From: Streptomyces sp. NBC_01275 | GTDB taxonomy: Bacteria; Actinomycetota; Actinomycetes; Streptomycetales; Streptomycetaceae | Assembly: GCF_026340655.1 (NCBI RefSeq) | Contig: NZ_JAPEOZ010000001.1 | Location: forward strand, 9,176,001-9,240,000 | Direction: 5' to 3' | DNA: 64,000 bases | Part shown: positions 35,001 to 44,300 of the stretch, piece after piece | Position numbering within the stretch: position 1 is the first letter of the stretch | Layout of the letters: each line of letters opens with the position of its first letter | Program-made: the position numbers and the translations under genes | Notes under the pieces: model-generated | Seen by the model: the letters and a program-made list of their open reading frames with translations, nothing else | Told to the model about the DNA's origin: nothing | The model's database searches: none

Positions 35001-35806
35001 TGCCGCTTGAGGGTGGGCACCCACCACTCGCCCTTGCAGAAGGAGTTGTACTGGTCCAGCTCGCCGACGAAGTCCAGGCCCTCACCGCCCGCGTACTGCG
35101 GCATCGGCTCGTTGCCGACGAGGGGCACGGTGATGCCGTCGGCCCGTACCTGCTTGCTCAGCTCGACGATGTAGTCGCGGCCTTGCGGGTCGTACAGCTC
35201 GTTCTCGACCTGGTAGAGCAGCACCGGTCCGGTGCCGTCGGTGACCTGGCGGCGGGCGAGGATCCCGTCGATCTCCTTGAGCCACTCGCGGGCGGCGTCG
35301 AGGTATTCGGGGTGGGTGGAGCGGGCCTGTCCCTTCTGCGTCATCAGCCAGCCGGGGAAGCCTCCGCCGTCCGTCTCGGCGTTGATGTACGGGCCCGGCC
35401 GGGCGATGACATAGAGCCCGGCCTCCTCGGCCATGTCGAGGAGCTGGTCGACGTCACGGACACCGGTGAAGTCGTAACGGCCCTTCGCGGGGGAGTGGTA
35501 GCCCCAGTCGAAGTAGATCGAGACGGCGTTCATGCCGCTCGCCTTGATCTTCTGGAGCACGTCGCGCCACAGGTCGGGGCTGGGCAGCCGCCAGTAGTGG
35601 AACTCCCCGGACCAGACGAAGAGCCGCTCGCCGTCGACCTTGACGGAGTACTTGTCGTAACTGACGGTGTGCGGCGTGGGCCTGGCGGCTGCGGCGGCCG
35701 GGACCGTGGCGTGCGCGGGCATCGCCACGGTCAGGATCGCGAGCAGTACGGCGGCCAACGCTCCGGCCAGTGCGGTACGCAGTTGTGGGACTCGGGTGAG
35801 GTTCAC
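32084..35806 (-). CDS. Secreted GH35 beta-galactosidase (copy 1)
   Basis: 1240 residues from the GTG at 35806, with GGGAGG six bases upstream. Signal peptide MxxTRVPQL to about residue 34. GH35 barrel: LFVWSGEFHYWRLPSPDLWR, RPGPYINAETDGGGFP, acid/base E203 in LYQVENELYD, nucleophile E279 in IFEAGTGWFRTWGD, and YMTYGGTNWGWLADP. LacA-like beta domains follow (residues ~390-1000), then an NEW3-type domain and an NPCBM galactose-binding module (~1090-1235, GWGPVERDQSVGENAEGDG, LGTHAASSVQVWLGGACTAF). It cleaves terminal beta-galactose. The start overlaps the stop of copy 2 (GTGA). A much longer open frame runs upstream antisense to copy 2 and is not used. Confidence 0.93.
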   Translation of the reverse strand: MNLTRVPQLRTALAGALAAVLLAILTVAMPAHATVPAAAAARPTPHTVSYDKYSVKVDGERLFVWSGEFHYWRLPSPDLWRDVLQKIKASGMNAVSIYFDWGYHSPAKGRYDFTGVRDVDQLLDMAEEAGLYVIARPGPYINAETDGGGFPGWLMTQKGQARSTHPEYLDAAREWLKEIDGILARRQVTDGTGPVLLYQVENELYDPQGRDYIVELSKQVRADGITVPLVGNEPMPQYAGGEGLDFVGELDQYNSFCKGEWWVPTLKRQQEDAPLAIFEAGTGWFRTWGDTGYEKCPEKMGPAYQKIVNKHEVMQGTTIENLYMTYGGTNWGWLADPRQVYTSYDYGAPISEPRQTGADYDEMKRQGLFYTTTGPLTATDPADAPASSDDAVHIEARANPDTGTRFLYLRHSDPMADADATTTFDWKTPDGTYPVTARLNGRTGKILVAGYDLGGGRRLVYSTSELLTSTRTGDRTQAVLYGGEGDPGQTLLRYSAEPEVTVLDGKADASWDAERGDLKLDYTHSGLTRVLVQGGGRPDLLLLIGTDADAAGFWRQDTAAGPVLERGAELVRTASVSGRGTTLALTGDAKEAGPLEVFAPPGVRKVTWNGAPLRVKPTSSGSLLGTVPGPKDVKLPELTGWKTSAETPEADPDFDDASWTYADKLSSNNPTRPGTLPVLYQDEYGYHYGSVWYRGRFKATGAEKSLSLTAYATNPDTGSAAVGAYSVWINGKFAGTSRTGRQTFPLAERLLRKGKENVISVLVGTMGHNEDFTWNSDDHKQPRGLTTAYLAGSDAQITWRIQGARGGEQPVDTVRGHMNNGGLYGERSGWTLPGYPDRSWADATLPTSDTAPGIAWYRTTFNPKLPKGQDVSVGVTVTDDPGRNYRALIYVNGWLMGQYVNDTGPQHTFPISNGILRADGRNTIAIASWSEDANSGGLGKVGLTTLGNVTSSLRVGNVAAPAYDAAVYADPAVPARVTVDAPDTVEPGNSYQVTTTAAVPDDGKPLRDLTLSPKLPDGWTATPAAPVRLGTLKPGASAKARWTVTVPADQKTGTVAILRVTADFTRAGKPGSVTGEQVAAAQPPPLAAGEHYVSDLPFQADSNGWGPVERDQSVGENAEGDGLPLTLHDTVYDKGLGTHAASSVQVWLGGACTAFHAALGLDQETYGRTDGPATVAYTVLADGIPVYESGAVGRDTATKKIDVDVTGARRLELVVSDAGDGNALDHADWADAKLTCEDGA

Positions 35807-38800
35807 GAGTTGCCTCCCGCGCAGGTCAGCTTGGCATCGGCCCAGTCGGCGTGGTCCGTGGAGACATCGCCGTCCCCGTCGACCAGCAGGTCGAGCCACC
35901 GGGCGTCGGTCACGTCCACGTCGATGTCGGCGCCGCCGTCGGAGCCGCGCACCACCGGGGTTGTGGTAAGGGAGCGACCGTCGGCGATCACCTCGAAGGA
36001 GACGCTGCCGTTGTCGCCGACCTCGTCGTCCACCCCGGCGGTCGCGGTGAACCGGGTGCAGCCGCCGCCGAGGTAGACCCGGATCCGGCTGTCGGCGTGC
36101 ACGCCGAGTCCCTTGGCGTAGGGGGTGCCGCCGATGCTCAGGGGGCGTCCGTCGCCGGCCGCGGACTCCCCGTTGGAGGCGTCCTTCTCCACCGGACCCC
36201 AGCCGTTGACCGCCTTGACGAGGGTCAGGTCGCTCACCTGGGCGTCGGCGGACAGCCCCGGCGGCGGCGCCTGCACGGCCCGTACACCGGTGACGGCGCC
36301 CGGACGGCCGGGCTGGGTGAGCTCGGCCGTCGCGGACAGGACGGCGTAGTGGACCGGGTCGGCGGGCGGGGTGACGGTGTAGTCGGCGGTCACCGTGTCG
36401 CCGGGCCGGACCCGTTCGAAACGGGTGGTGTCGTCGGTGGTCGCGGTCCAGCCGTCCGGGACCTTCAGCGCCAGCTCGACGTTCCGGGCGGTCGGCGCGT
36501 CCTTCGGCACGCTGAGGGTGACGGGGACCCTTGCGGCGGCGCCGGTGCTCAGGAACGGTTCGGCGTCGACGGTGACACGGGCGCCCACGGTCGGCAGGGC
36601 GTACGTCCCGGCGTCGTACGAGGGCGCGGCCACCGCAGCGACCTTGATCCCGCCCGCCGAGGCGCCGAGGTCGACGAACTTCGCCGAACCCGGGCCCGCA
36701 CCGGCCTCGGTGGACCACACGGCCAGGGCGACGGTGTTGGCGCCCTGCTCGCGCAGGATGCCCTTGGGGATGACGAACCGTGTCTGGGGTCCGGTGTCCG
36801 GCAGGTAGCGGCCGATCAGCCAGCCGTTGACGAAGATCTGGGCGCGATAGCCGGTGTTGCCGCCGTCGGCTTCGGCTTCGGCTTCGCCGTCGGCTTCGGC
36901 GAGATCGAGCGCTATCGCGTCGTCCTGGCCCTGCGGCAGGTCGAGCCGGGCGGAGGTGCGGTACCAGCGCACGCCGGGCCCGGTCACCCCGGTCTGCTGA
37001 GCGAGGGTGGTGCTCTTCCAGCTGCCGTCGGGGTATCCCGGCAGCGACCAGCCGGCTCGCTCCCCGTACAGTCCGCCGTTGTTGTACGGGCCCCGGACGC
37101 TGTCGACCGGGTCTTCGCCGCCGAGGCTGCCCTGGATCTTCCAGGTGAGGGTCGAGGCCCCGCCGATCACCTCGGCGCCGAGCAGACCGCGCGGCTCCTT
37201 GGAGTAGTCGTGACCCCATTCCTCGTTGTGGCCCGCGTTCTCCACGAGGACGGAGAGGACGTTGTCCCCGCTGCCCTTCAGCGTGTCCGCCGGGATGTCG
37301 AAGGTGTGCGCGCCGTTGCCGGAGCTGCCGAGGTAGCGGCCGTTGAGCCAGACCGCGTACTGGCCGGTCGCACCGGTCTTGGCGTCGAGTGCGAGCGCGG
37401 TCGCGGCACCGGTGGTCCTGAACCGGCCGCGGTACCAGACGTCTCCGTGGTGGTAGCCGTACTCGTCCATCGCGAGGACCGGCAACGACCCGGCCAGCTC
37501 CGGGTTGTCGGCCGTGAGATGGTCGGCGGTGGTCCAGGTGGAGTCGTCGAAGCCCGGGGCGGCCTCCGGCGCCTCCTCCTTGTACTTCCATGTCGTCAGC
37601 GCGGGCAGCCCGACCGGGCGCGGCGCCTGGGTGACGGCGACCTTGCGGCCGTTCCAGGTCACCTTCCGAGCGTCCGCGATGACCTCGATCTTCGCGGCCT
37701 TGGTGGAGTCGCCGGTCAACTTCAGGGTGCTGCCCGCCGGTTCGGCCGTACGGACGAGGGACGGGCCGCGTACGAGAACGGGGCCCGCGGCGGTGTCCTG
37801 CCGCCACCAGTGGGCGGTTTCGGCGGTGTCGGCGATCAGCAGCTCCAGGCCGTTCACCAGCACGCGGGCCAGACCCTTGTGCGTGTAGTTCAGGCGCAGG
37901 TCGCCGCGTTCGGCGTCCCAGGCGGTGGTGACATCGCCGTCCAGGACGGTCACCTCGGGCCGCTCGGCGTACCGCAGCACGGTCTCGCCGGCCTCACCCT
38001 CCCGCCCGTACAGCAGTGCCACGTCCCGGTCGCCGATCCGGGCGTGCGTCATGATCTCCGAGGTGGAGTAGACGAGCCGCTGGCTCTCGCTCAAGTCGTA
38101 GCCGGCTACGAGGAGTTTGGCGTCCCGGCCGTCGACGGTGATCGTTCCCTGCTGGGGCACGCGCGGGTAGTCGCCGTCCGCGCCCTTCAGCGACAGGGTC
38201 GTCTCGTCCTTGTCCTTCACACGGGTGTCGGCGTGCCGGACGGTGAAGAACTGGGTGCCGTCGTCGGGGTTGACGCGCCGGTCGATGCGCAGGGCGTCGT
38301 CCGACGGGACGGGGGCCTCGGCCTTGTCGGTGCGCGCCAGCGAGGTCACGGAGTTGACCATGTACCCGAGACGCTTGAACTCCTGGTACTTGTCCGTCAG
38401 CTGGCGGGACTCGTTGATCGGGGCCCCGTAGTCGTACGACGTGTAGACCGCGTTGGGGTCGGCGAGCCAGCCCCAGTTGGTGCCGCCGTACGTCATGTAG
38501 AAGGACTGGCCGCTCACCCCGGCGGCGATGTTCGTCTTGCTGAACACCCGGGTGAAGTCGGTGCCGGTGAGTTTCGCGCAGTCCTGGTATCCGGTGCCGC
38601 CCCAGGGGTCGAAGGCGCCGCCCTGTGCCTCGGGGATGATCAGGGGAGACTCGGGCTTCCACTCGTTGACGTACGAGTAGTCGGGCAGGTTCTTCCAGGT
38701 GTCGGGGTCCTTGCAGTCGAAGCCCTGCGGGTAGGCGTCGAAGCCGTAGATGTCGGGGGCGCCCTTGCCGCTCACCCAGTTCTTGTTGGCGCCGCCGTCG

Positions 38801-39474
38801 TTGACGAAGGTGGGCACCTCGATGCCGTCCTCCTTCGCCCAGTCGATGAGGGTCTGCATGTAGTCGGCGTCGTGCCGGCCGCCCTGGTACTCGTTCTCGA
38901 CCTGGTAGAGGATCACCGACCCCGTGCCACGGGTGAGTTGGTGGCGCGCGATGATCGGGTTGATCCGGCTCATCCACTCCCGGGCCGCCTTCAGGTACTC
39001 CGGCTCGGAGGTGCGGTTCACGCCGGCCTGTGTCGTGCGCCAGGCGGGCATGCCGCCGCCGGAGACCTCCGCGTTGATGTACGGGCCCGGGCGGGCGATC
39101 ACATACAGGCCCGCGCGCTCGGCCTCGTCGAGCAGCCGCTCCACATCGCGGATGCCGGTGAATTCGTAGGAACCGGGCTTGGCCGAGTGGTAGCCCCAGT
39201 CGAAGTAGAGCGAGACCGCGTTGAATCCCCCCGCCTTGATCTTCTGCAGTACATCGCGCCATGCGTCGGGGCTGGGCAGCCGGAAGTAGTGGAACTCGGC
39301 GCCCCAGAGGTACAGGGGCTTGCCGTCGACCAGCACGGAGTACTGGTCATAGGTGACGGTGTGCTGCGCCTGGGTCTGTTGCCCCGCCCGGGCCGGTGTC
39401 GCCACACCTGCACTGGTCAGGGGCATGACAGTCAGGGCTCCGGTGAGCAGCAGCGATCTCCACTTGCCCCTCAT
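35803..39474 (-). CDS. Secreted GH35 beta-galactosidase (copy 2)
   Basis: 1223 residues from the ATG at 39474, which overlaps the GH123 stop (ATGA). Signal peptide MRGKWRSLLLTGALTVMPLT to about residue 30. Catalytic glutamates are E195 in LYQVENEYQGG and E282 in IPEAQGGAFDPWGG. The second motif is the one found in fungal LacA-type enzymes. YMTYGGTNWGWLADPNAVYT, the five-domain LacA-like body, an NEW3-type domain and a C-terminal NPCBM module (GWGPVEKDASNGESAAGDG, LGVHADSRIRVYLGGGC) are arranged as in copy 1, so the pair is a tandem duplication that has diverged widely, most visibly around the nucleophile. Confidence 0.93.
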   Translation of the reverse strand: MRGKWRSLLLTGALTVMPLTSAGVATPARAGQQTQAQHTVTYDQYSVLVDGKPLYLWGAEFHYFRLPSPDAWRDVLQKIKAGGFNAVSLYFDWGYHSAKPGSYEFTGIRDVERLLDEAERAGLYVIARPGPYINAEVSGGGMPAWRTTQAGVNRTSEPEYLKAAREWMSRINPIIARHQLTRGTGSVILYQVENEYQGGRHDADYMQTLIDWAKEDGIEVPTFVNDGGANKNWVSGKGAPDIYGFDAYPQGFDCKDPDTWKNLPDYSYVNEWKPESPLIIPEAQGGAFDPWGGTGYQDCAKLTGTDFTRVFSKTNIAAGVSGQSFYMTYGGTNWGWLADPNAVYTSYDYGAPINESRQLTDKYQEFKRLGYMVNSVTSLARTDKAEAPVPSDDALRIDRRVNPDDGTQFFTVRHADTRVKDKDETTLSLKGADGDYPRVPQQGTITVDGRDAKLLVAGYDLSESQRLVYSTSEIMTHARIGDRDVALLYGREGEAGETVLRYAERPEVTVLDGDVTTAWDAERGDLRLNYTHKGLARVLVNGLELLIADTAETAHWWRQDTAAGPVLVRGPSLVRTAEPAGSTLKLTGDSTKAAKIEVIADARKVTWNGRKVAVTQAPRPVGLPALTTWKYKEEAPEAAPGFDDSTWTTADHLTADNPELAGSLPVLAMDEYGYHHGDVWYRGRFRTTGAATALALDAKTGATGQYAVWLNGRYLGSSGNGAHTFDIPADTLKGSGDNVLSVLVENAGHNEEWGHDYSKEPRGLLGAEVIGGASTLTWKIQGSLGGEDPVDSVRGPYNNGGLYGERAGWSLPGYPDGSWKSTTLAQQTGVTGPGVRWYRTSARLDLPQGQDDAIALDLAEADGEAEAEADGGNTGYRAQIFVNGWLIGRYLPDTGPQTRFVIPKGILREQGANTVALAVWSTEAGAGPGSAKFVDLGASAGGIKVAAVAAPSYDAGTYALPTVGARVTVDAEPFLSTGAAARVPVTLSVPKDAPTARNVELALKVPDGWTATTDDTTRFERVRPGDTVTADYTVTPPADPVHYAVLSATAELTQPGRPGAVTGVRAVQAPPPGLSADAQVSDLTLVKAVNGWGPVEKDASNGESAAGDGRPLSIGGTPYAKGLGVHADSRIRVYLGGGCTRFTATAGVDDEVGDNGSVSFEVIADGRSLTTTPVVRGSDGGADIDVDVTDARWLDLLVDGDGDVSTDHADWADAKLTCAGGNS

Positions 39475-41339
39475 GACGTCAGCTCCCTCACGACTGCCGC
39501 CCGCGCGGCCTCGATGTCGCCCACGTCCTTCGTCCGCCCGTCGAGGTTCCGGGTCGCGACGGTGAGGGCCCCGGTCAGCGCGTCGCTGTCGGCGCCGCCG
39601 TCCTTCTTCCGCAGCTGGGCGATGAGTTCGTAGTCCTCGATGCCTTCCTTCAGCTGCTCCCAGCGGATGCTGGACATCGGGCCGTCCTTGCCCGGGTAGA
39701 CCAGGTACTCGTCGCCCTGCGTGAAGATGTGCACCGGCTGCTTGAAGGGGTCGCTGGTCCAGCTGTTGTACGACCAGCGCAGGAAACCGTCCAGATTCCG
39801 CTGGGCGGAGATCCACGGCAGCATGCGCGACTCGACGGCGGGCGAGTACGCCAGCGTGTTGGGGTGGGCCGGCGAGCCGTACACGTAGAAGGTGGTGATC
39901 TTGCCGGCCCTGCGCCGCTCCGCCGCCTTCTCCTTCGTCATCGCGTCGATGCCGCCCCAGTCGACGGACAGGTTGGACGCGACGCCCTCGGTGCTGATCG
40001 AACCGGCCACGGAGATACGGTCGTCGAAGGCCGGCGCGACCTCGTGGACGAAGTCCTTGACGACCGTCATGGTGTCGACGGGCCGCTCGTCGAAGGACAG
40101 CCAGGTGCTGTTCAGCCAGCCCTTCGCCGTCAGATGCTTCTCGAAGGCGGGGAGAAACGCTCCCCACGCCTCCCGCCAGCGCCTGCCGCCCAGATCGACG
40201 TTCTCGTAGACGGTCCTGCCGGTGCTGGTGTCGGTGTAGGCGAGGTGCTCCTGGTCCTGGAACGCCAGCATCGAGAAGGCGCCGATGTCGGGCCCGAGAC
40301 CGGCGCGTCTGGCGGTCCGGACGTAGGTGTCGAAGCGGCTGAAGTCGAAGGAGAACGTCTTTCCGTTCCAGTTCCAGCCCACCATGCTGGTGTACGGCGT
40401 GGCGGTCTGCGACTCCCGGGTGCCCAGTGACCACTGGTGGTGCCACGGGTTGTCGACGATGGTGGTGTTGATGACCTTCTGGCCACGCGAGGCCAGGTCG
40501 CGGTCGTACTTCTCGATCAGCTTCCAGTGCCGCTCGGACCAGAGTGCGACGCCGTGGTTCTCGGCGATCGTCTCCGGCTGCGCCCATACGTCGAGGAAGA
40601 AGTCGTAGTCCTTCGGGTCGGGCACGCTCGCGTCGGCGACCTCGATGGTCAGCGGGTAACTGGCCTGGGTGCGGCCGTCGGCGTTGACCTCGACCGTGCC
40701 GGTGTAGGCGCCGGGCCTGGCCTTCTCCGGGATGTGGAAGGTGAACCACAGCGGCTGCGCCGCGTACGCGGGCACGTCCACGGAGGACCGCTCCTCGAGC
40801 GCGTCGCCGACCACGTCGGGGTTGCGGTCGCCGGACACCTCCTTGCCGGAGCTGACCTGGTCGATGGTGGCGGACCAGTCGACCTCGCTCTTGGAGCGCT
40901 GCACGGGCACGTACTTGACGAACCGGACCTGGGTGTCGGCACCGGACAGCTTCGCGCCGCCGGGCCCGGTCAAGTCGCCGACCACGGCCTTGACGTCGTC
41001 GAGGTCCTGGCCGGAGGCGATCGCCAGCTGTGCCGAGACCTGCTCGTTGCGGACGGCGGAGAGCCTGAGCTCCTTGGTGTCCTTGCCCTGGACGGCGGTC
41101 ATCGGGTAGCGCGGGACCCGCTCTTCCGCGGAGCCGGCGAAGGAGCCGGTGGGAACCCAGGTGATGGTGTCCCTGGTGCCCATGGCGTCGGCGACCTTGA
41201 CGGTCAGCCAGGTGGTGGTGGCCTTGGAATCGAGGTCGGCGCCGGTGGTCGTCGTACCGGTGACGGCGAGCGCGGTGGTGCTCGCGGCCACGACCACGCC
41301 CGCGACGAAGCCGGCGACCGCTGAGGACGTACGTGCCAT
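39471..41339 (-). CDS. Secreted GH123-like glycosidase (DUF4091), beta-N-acetylgalactosaminidase candidate
   Basis: 622 residues with an N-terminal hydrophobic signal (SSAVAGFVAGVVVAASTTAL). Residues ~60-235 are a beta-sandwich of the GH123 N-terminal type (RVPRYPMTAVQGKDTKELRL, WFTFHIPEKARPGAYTGTVE). The barrel follows, with FLDVWAQPETIAENHGVALW, SMVGWNWNGKTFSFDFSRFD and the Asp-Glu pair D417-E418 in TWLSFDERPVDTM, which matches the substrate-assisted DE of GH123. The C-terminal DUF4091 region is GFLRWSYNSWTSDPFKQPVH to EGIEDYELIAQLRKK. Characterised GH123 enzymes remove beta-GalNAc from glycosphingolipids, but DUF4091 proteins are diverse, so the substrate is inferred. Confidence 0.83.
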   Translation of the reverse strand: MARTSSAVAGFVAGVVVAASTTALAVTGTTTTGADLDSKATTTWLTVKVADAMGTRDTITWVPTGSFAGSAEERVPRYPMTAVQGKDTKELRLSAVRNEQVSAQLAIASGQDLDDVKAVVGDLTGPGGAKLSGADTQVRFVKYVPVQRSKSEVDWSATIDQVSSGKEVSGDRNPDVVGDALEERSSVDVPAYAAQPLWFTFHIPEKARPGAYTGTVEVNADGRTQASYPLTIEVADASVPDPKDYDFFLDVWAQPETIAENHGVALWSERHWKLIEKYDRDLASRGQKVINTTIVDNPWHHQWSLGTRESQTATPYTSMVGWNWNGKTFSFDFSRFDTYVRTARRAGLGPDIGAFSMLAFQDQEHLAYTDTSTGRTVYENVDLGGRRWREAWGAFLPAFEKHLTAKGWLNSTWLSFDERPVDTMTVVKDFVHEVAPAFDDRISVAGSISTEGVASNLSVDWGGIDAMTKEKAAERRRAGKITTFYVYGSPAHPNTLAYSPAVESRMLPWISAQRNLDGFLRWSYNSWTSDPFKQPVHIFTQGDEYLVYPGKDGPMSSIRWEQLKEGIEDYELIAQLRKKDGGADSDALTGALTVATRNLDGRTKDVGDIEAARAAVVRELTS

Positions 41340-41372
41340 GGGGCTGGGTTCCCTCTCGTGGCGTCTGTCGTG

Positions 41373-44300
41373 TCAGGAGGTGACGGAGAATCCGCTGAAG
41401 ACGGCTTCGATGTTCTCGCCGGGATAGTTGGCGTTGGCGGCGCTGGCGACCATCCCGGCGTCGCCGGTGCCGGCGGCCGACGACACATGGGCGGTGCCGA
41501 CCTGCGACCAGGTGTCGCCGTCCTTGCTGGCGTACGCGGTGTAGGCGGCCCCGTCCCGGGTCAGCCTGAGATACGCCGGGTGATAGGTGGAGCCGCCGCC
41601 CGCCCAGGTGTCGAGCTTCCCGTCGCCGTCGCTGTCGGTCATGAACTCGAGTCCGTACCGCTGGGTCATGACCAGCACCGCGTAGCCGCCCTTTTCCGGC
41701 GCGGTCAGGTCGTTGGCGAGGGCGATGCCTGCCTTGCCGACCGGTGAGGCGCTGTCCTGGGAGACCAGCTCAGCCTGCACGGTGGCCTTCTCGCCGGCCG
41801 CGTCGTCGCGGTAGACGACGCCCTTCTCGTCCTTCCAGCCGGACAGGTCCTGGCCGCCCGCCCAGATGGCGAACTGGTCGCCGCCCTGGGCGTATCGGGC
41901 GTCCCCGGAGGTGGTGTCGGTCGTCAGGTAGGGCTCCTGCACACTGCCCGGGGCGGGCTTCACCTGCGCCTGGACGGTGTCGGACGCCTTCTGTGGCCCG
42001 TCGTGTCCGTTGTAGGCGGCCGTTCCGGTGAGGTCGTGACCGCCCCAGCGGGCGTCGTCGGCCGGGGTCACCGTCCAGGTGGTGGTGAGTGTGGCGCCGT
42101 TGTTGAGGGACTTCGCGGTGGTCGGGCCGGTCGCCTTGGCGCTCCAGCCGTCGGGCAGCTCCAGTGCGGCCTTGGCGTTCCTGAGGGTCCGCGTGCCCCA
42201 GTTGGTCACCTCGGTGGTCACCTCGAACGGCGTACCGGAGCCGGTGGACGGGGCGTCCGGGGTGATCAGGACGGAGGCGGCCGGAGCGTCGTCGCGCTTG
42301 AGGGCCTTGACGGCCTTGGCGGCGCCCTTGGCCTTGAGGTCGACGAAGGCCGGGGTGACGCCGAGCGGCGCCGCATAGCCCTTGAGGGTCCTGGGGCCAC
42401 GGATCACGGTGCCCTGGTTCACGTCGTACCAGGTGCCCGGCGGCAGATGGACGGAGCGGGTGGCGCCGGTGCTCAGCTTGGGCGCGGCCAGTACGGCCGG
42501 GCCGAGCATCCACTCGTCGGTGACCGTGTAACTCGCCTCGTCCTTCGGGAAGTCGAAGAACAACGGCCGCATGATCGGATCGCCGGTCTTCAGGGTGCTC
42601 TGCACCTGGTCCCAGATATAGGGGGCGAGCTTCTCGTGCGTCTTGACCGCCTGCCGGTAGAGGTCGACCGTCTCCTGGTCGTAGTCCACCTTCTGCCCGG
42701 TGGTGGTGTCGTTGGTGTCGACCGGGGAGGTCGAGGCGTACATCAGCGGCATCAGCGAGGCGGACTGCGCCCACCGCACCAGCACGTCCTTCGACGGTGC
42801 GGGCTGGCCGCCGGAGCCGCCGATCATGTCGGACTCGACGAACGGGTAGCCGATGGTGGAGATGGCGAGGTTCTGGGCGGCGGAGGCGCGCAGGGAGTCC
42901 CAGCCGGTGCCCTTGTCGACCTGCCGGGTGACGAAGCCGGCCTCGTGGGCCGTCTGGTTCCAGTGCACCCGGATGCCCGCGCCCTGGAGGTCGAACTCGT
43001 CGGCGAGCTGCGTACCGAGCTTCTGGTAGTCCGTGGCCTGGTGACCCTCGCGCGGCGCGCACTTCTCGTCGAAGAAGCGGGTGTCGAACTTCAGCCCGTC
43101 GATGTCGTACGTGTCCATCAGGCTCTTGAGGTTGCCCTCGTACCAGGCCTTGGCGTCCGGGTTCGCCAGGTCGATGATCCCGGCCTGGCCGTTCCACCAG
43201 GTCACTTCACACGGCTTGGCTGTGTCCTTCGCGTCCATGAGCAGATAGCCGTGGTCGACCGCGTACCGGTAGTTGTCGGAGTCCAGGTTGATCCACAGGG
43301 TGACCCAGATGCCGAAGTCGAACCCCATGTCGTGGATCTGGTCCGACAGGCCCTTGGGATCGGGGAAGGTCTTGGGATCCCAGGTCAGATTGCCGTAGTT
43401 CGACTCCCACTTGTCGTCGAGCTGGATGGTGTGCCCGTCCAGGCCGTCGTCGTGGAGGTCGGTGGCGTAGTCGAGCAGTTTCTCCTGGTCGACCTTGGTG
43501 TAGAACTGCGCCCAGGAATTCCACAGCGGCTTGGCGTACTGCTCGTACGGGGCGTCGCTCTTGGCCGGTTTGCCGACGATGCCTATGTAGTCGCGGTAGA
43601 CCCCGAGCGGGGTCGACTCGACGAACACGGTGGCCTTGTAGGTGTCGGGCGACTCGACGGTGAAGGTGCCGAGGCCGTCCTTGCCCTTGTTGAGCGCCAC
43701 GTCCATGACGTCTCCGGTGTCGACCCGCAGACCGGTCGACGTGGACGTGTACCAGAACGGGTCGATCATGTTGTACGACGCCGGGCCGAAGGTCTGGTGG
43801 TCGACCTCACCGGCGTCGAGCGGCCAGGGCTGGTTGACGCCCGGACCTCCTTGCGGGGTCTCCGCCTCGCCGTGGCCGTACCAGTGGCCGGCCGATGACA
43901 GCTCGTAGGTGAGGCCCAGCTGCTTCGGTAAGCCGCCGTGGACGTCCCAGTCGAGCTGGTAGCGGTCCGCGCCGGGGGTGATCCGGGCCTCCACCGTGGC
44001 GCCGTCGAGCGTGCTGTCGGCGGTGACGGTCAGGACGCCGTTCTTCCATGTCCAGTCGGTGACGCCGGTCGCGTGCTGCCACGTGCCGTCGGCCGCGGCG
44101 AAGCGCAGGGCGCCGGTGTCGCCGGTGGCGGTGGCGAGCACGGTCTGCCCGGCGCGGCGCGTGGTGAGGGCGAGTTCGTCGGTGGAGACGTCGAGGGTGT
44201 AGCCGGGGGCGCCGGCCGAGGCCGGCACGGAGACCGTGACGGCGTGCGCGGTGCGGGTCACCTTCGGGCCGCCGGTGGCGGTGGCGGTGTCGGTGCTGGG

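Noticed and set aside
32084..37807. A 1907-codon reverse-strand open frame
   Set aside because: Only the part from 35806 down is GH35 copy 1. The upstream part is antisense-phase shadow of copy 2, with Arg/Gly/Pro-rich, motif-free sequence.
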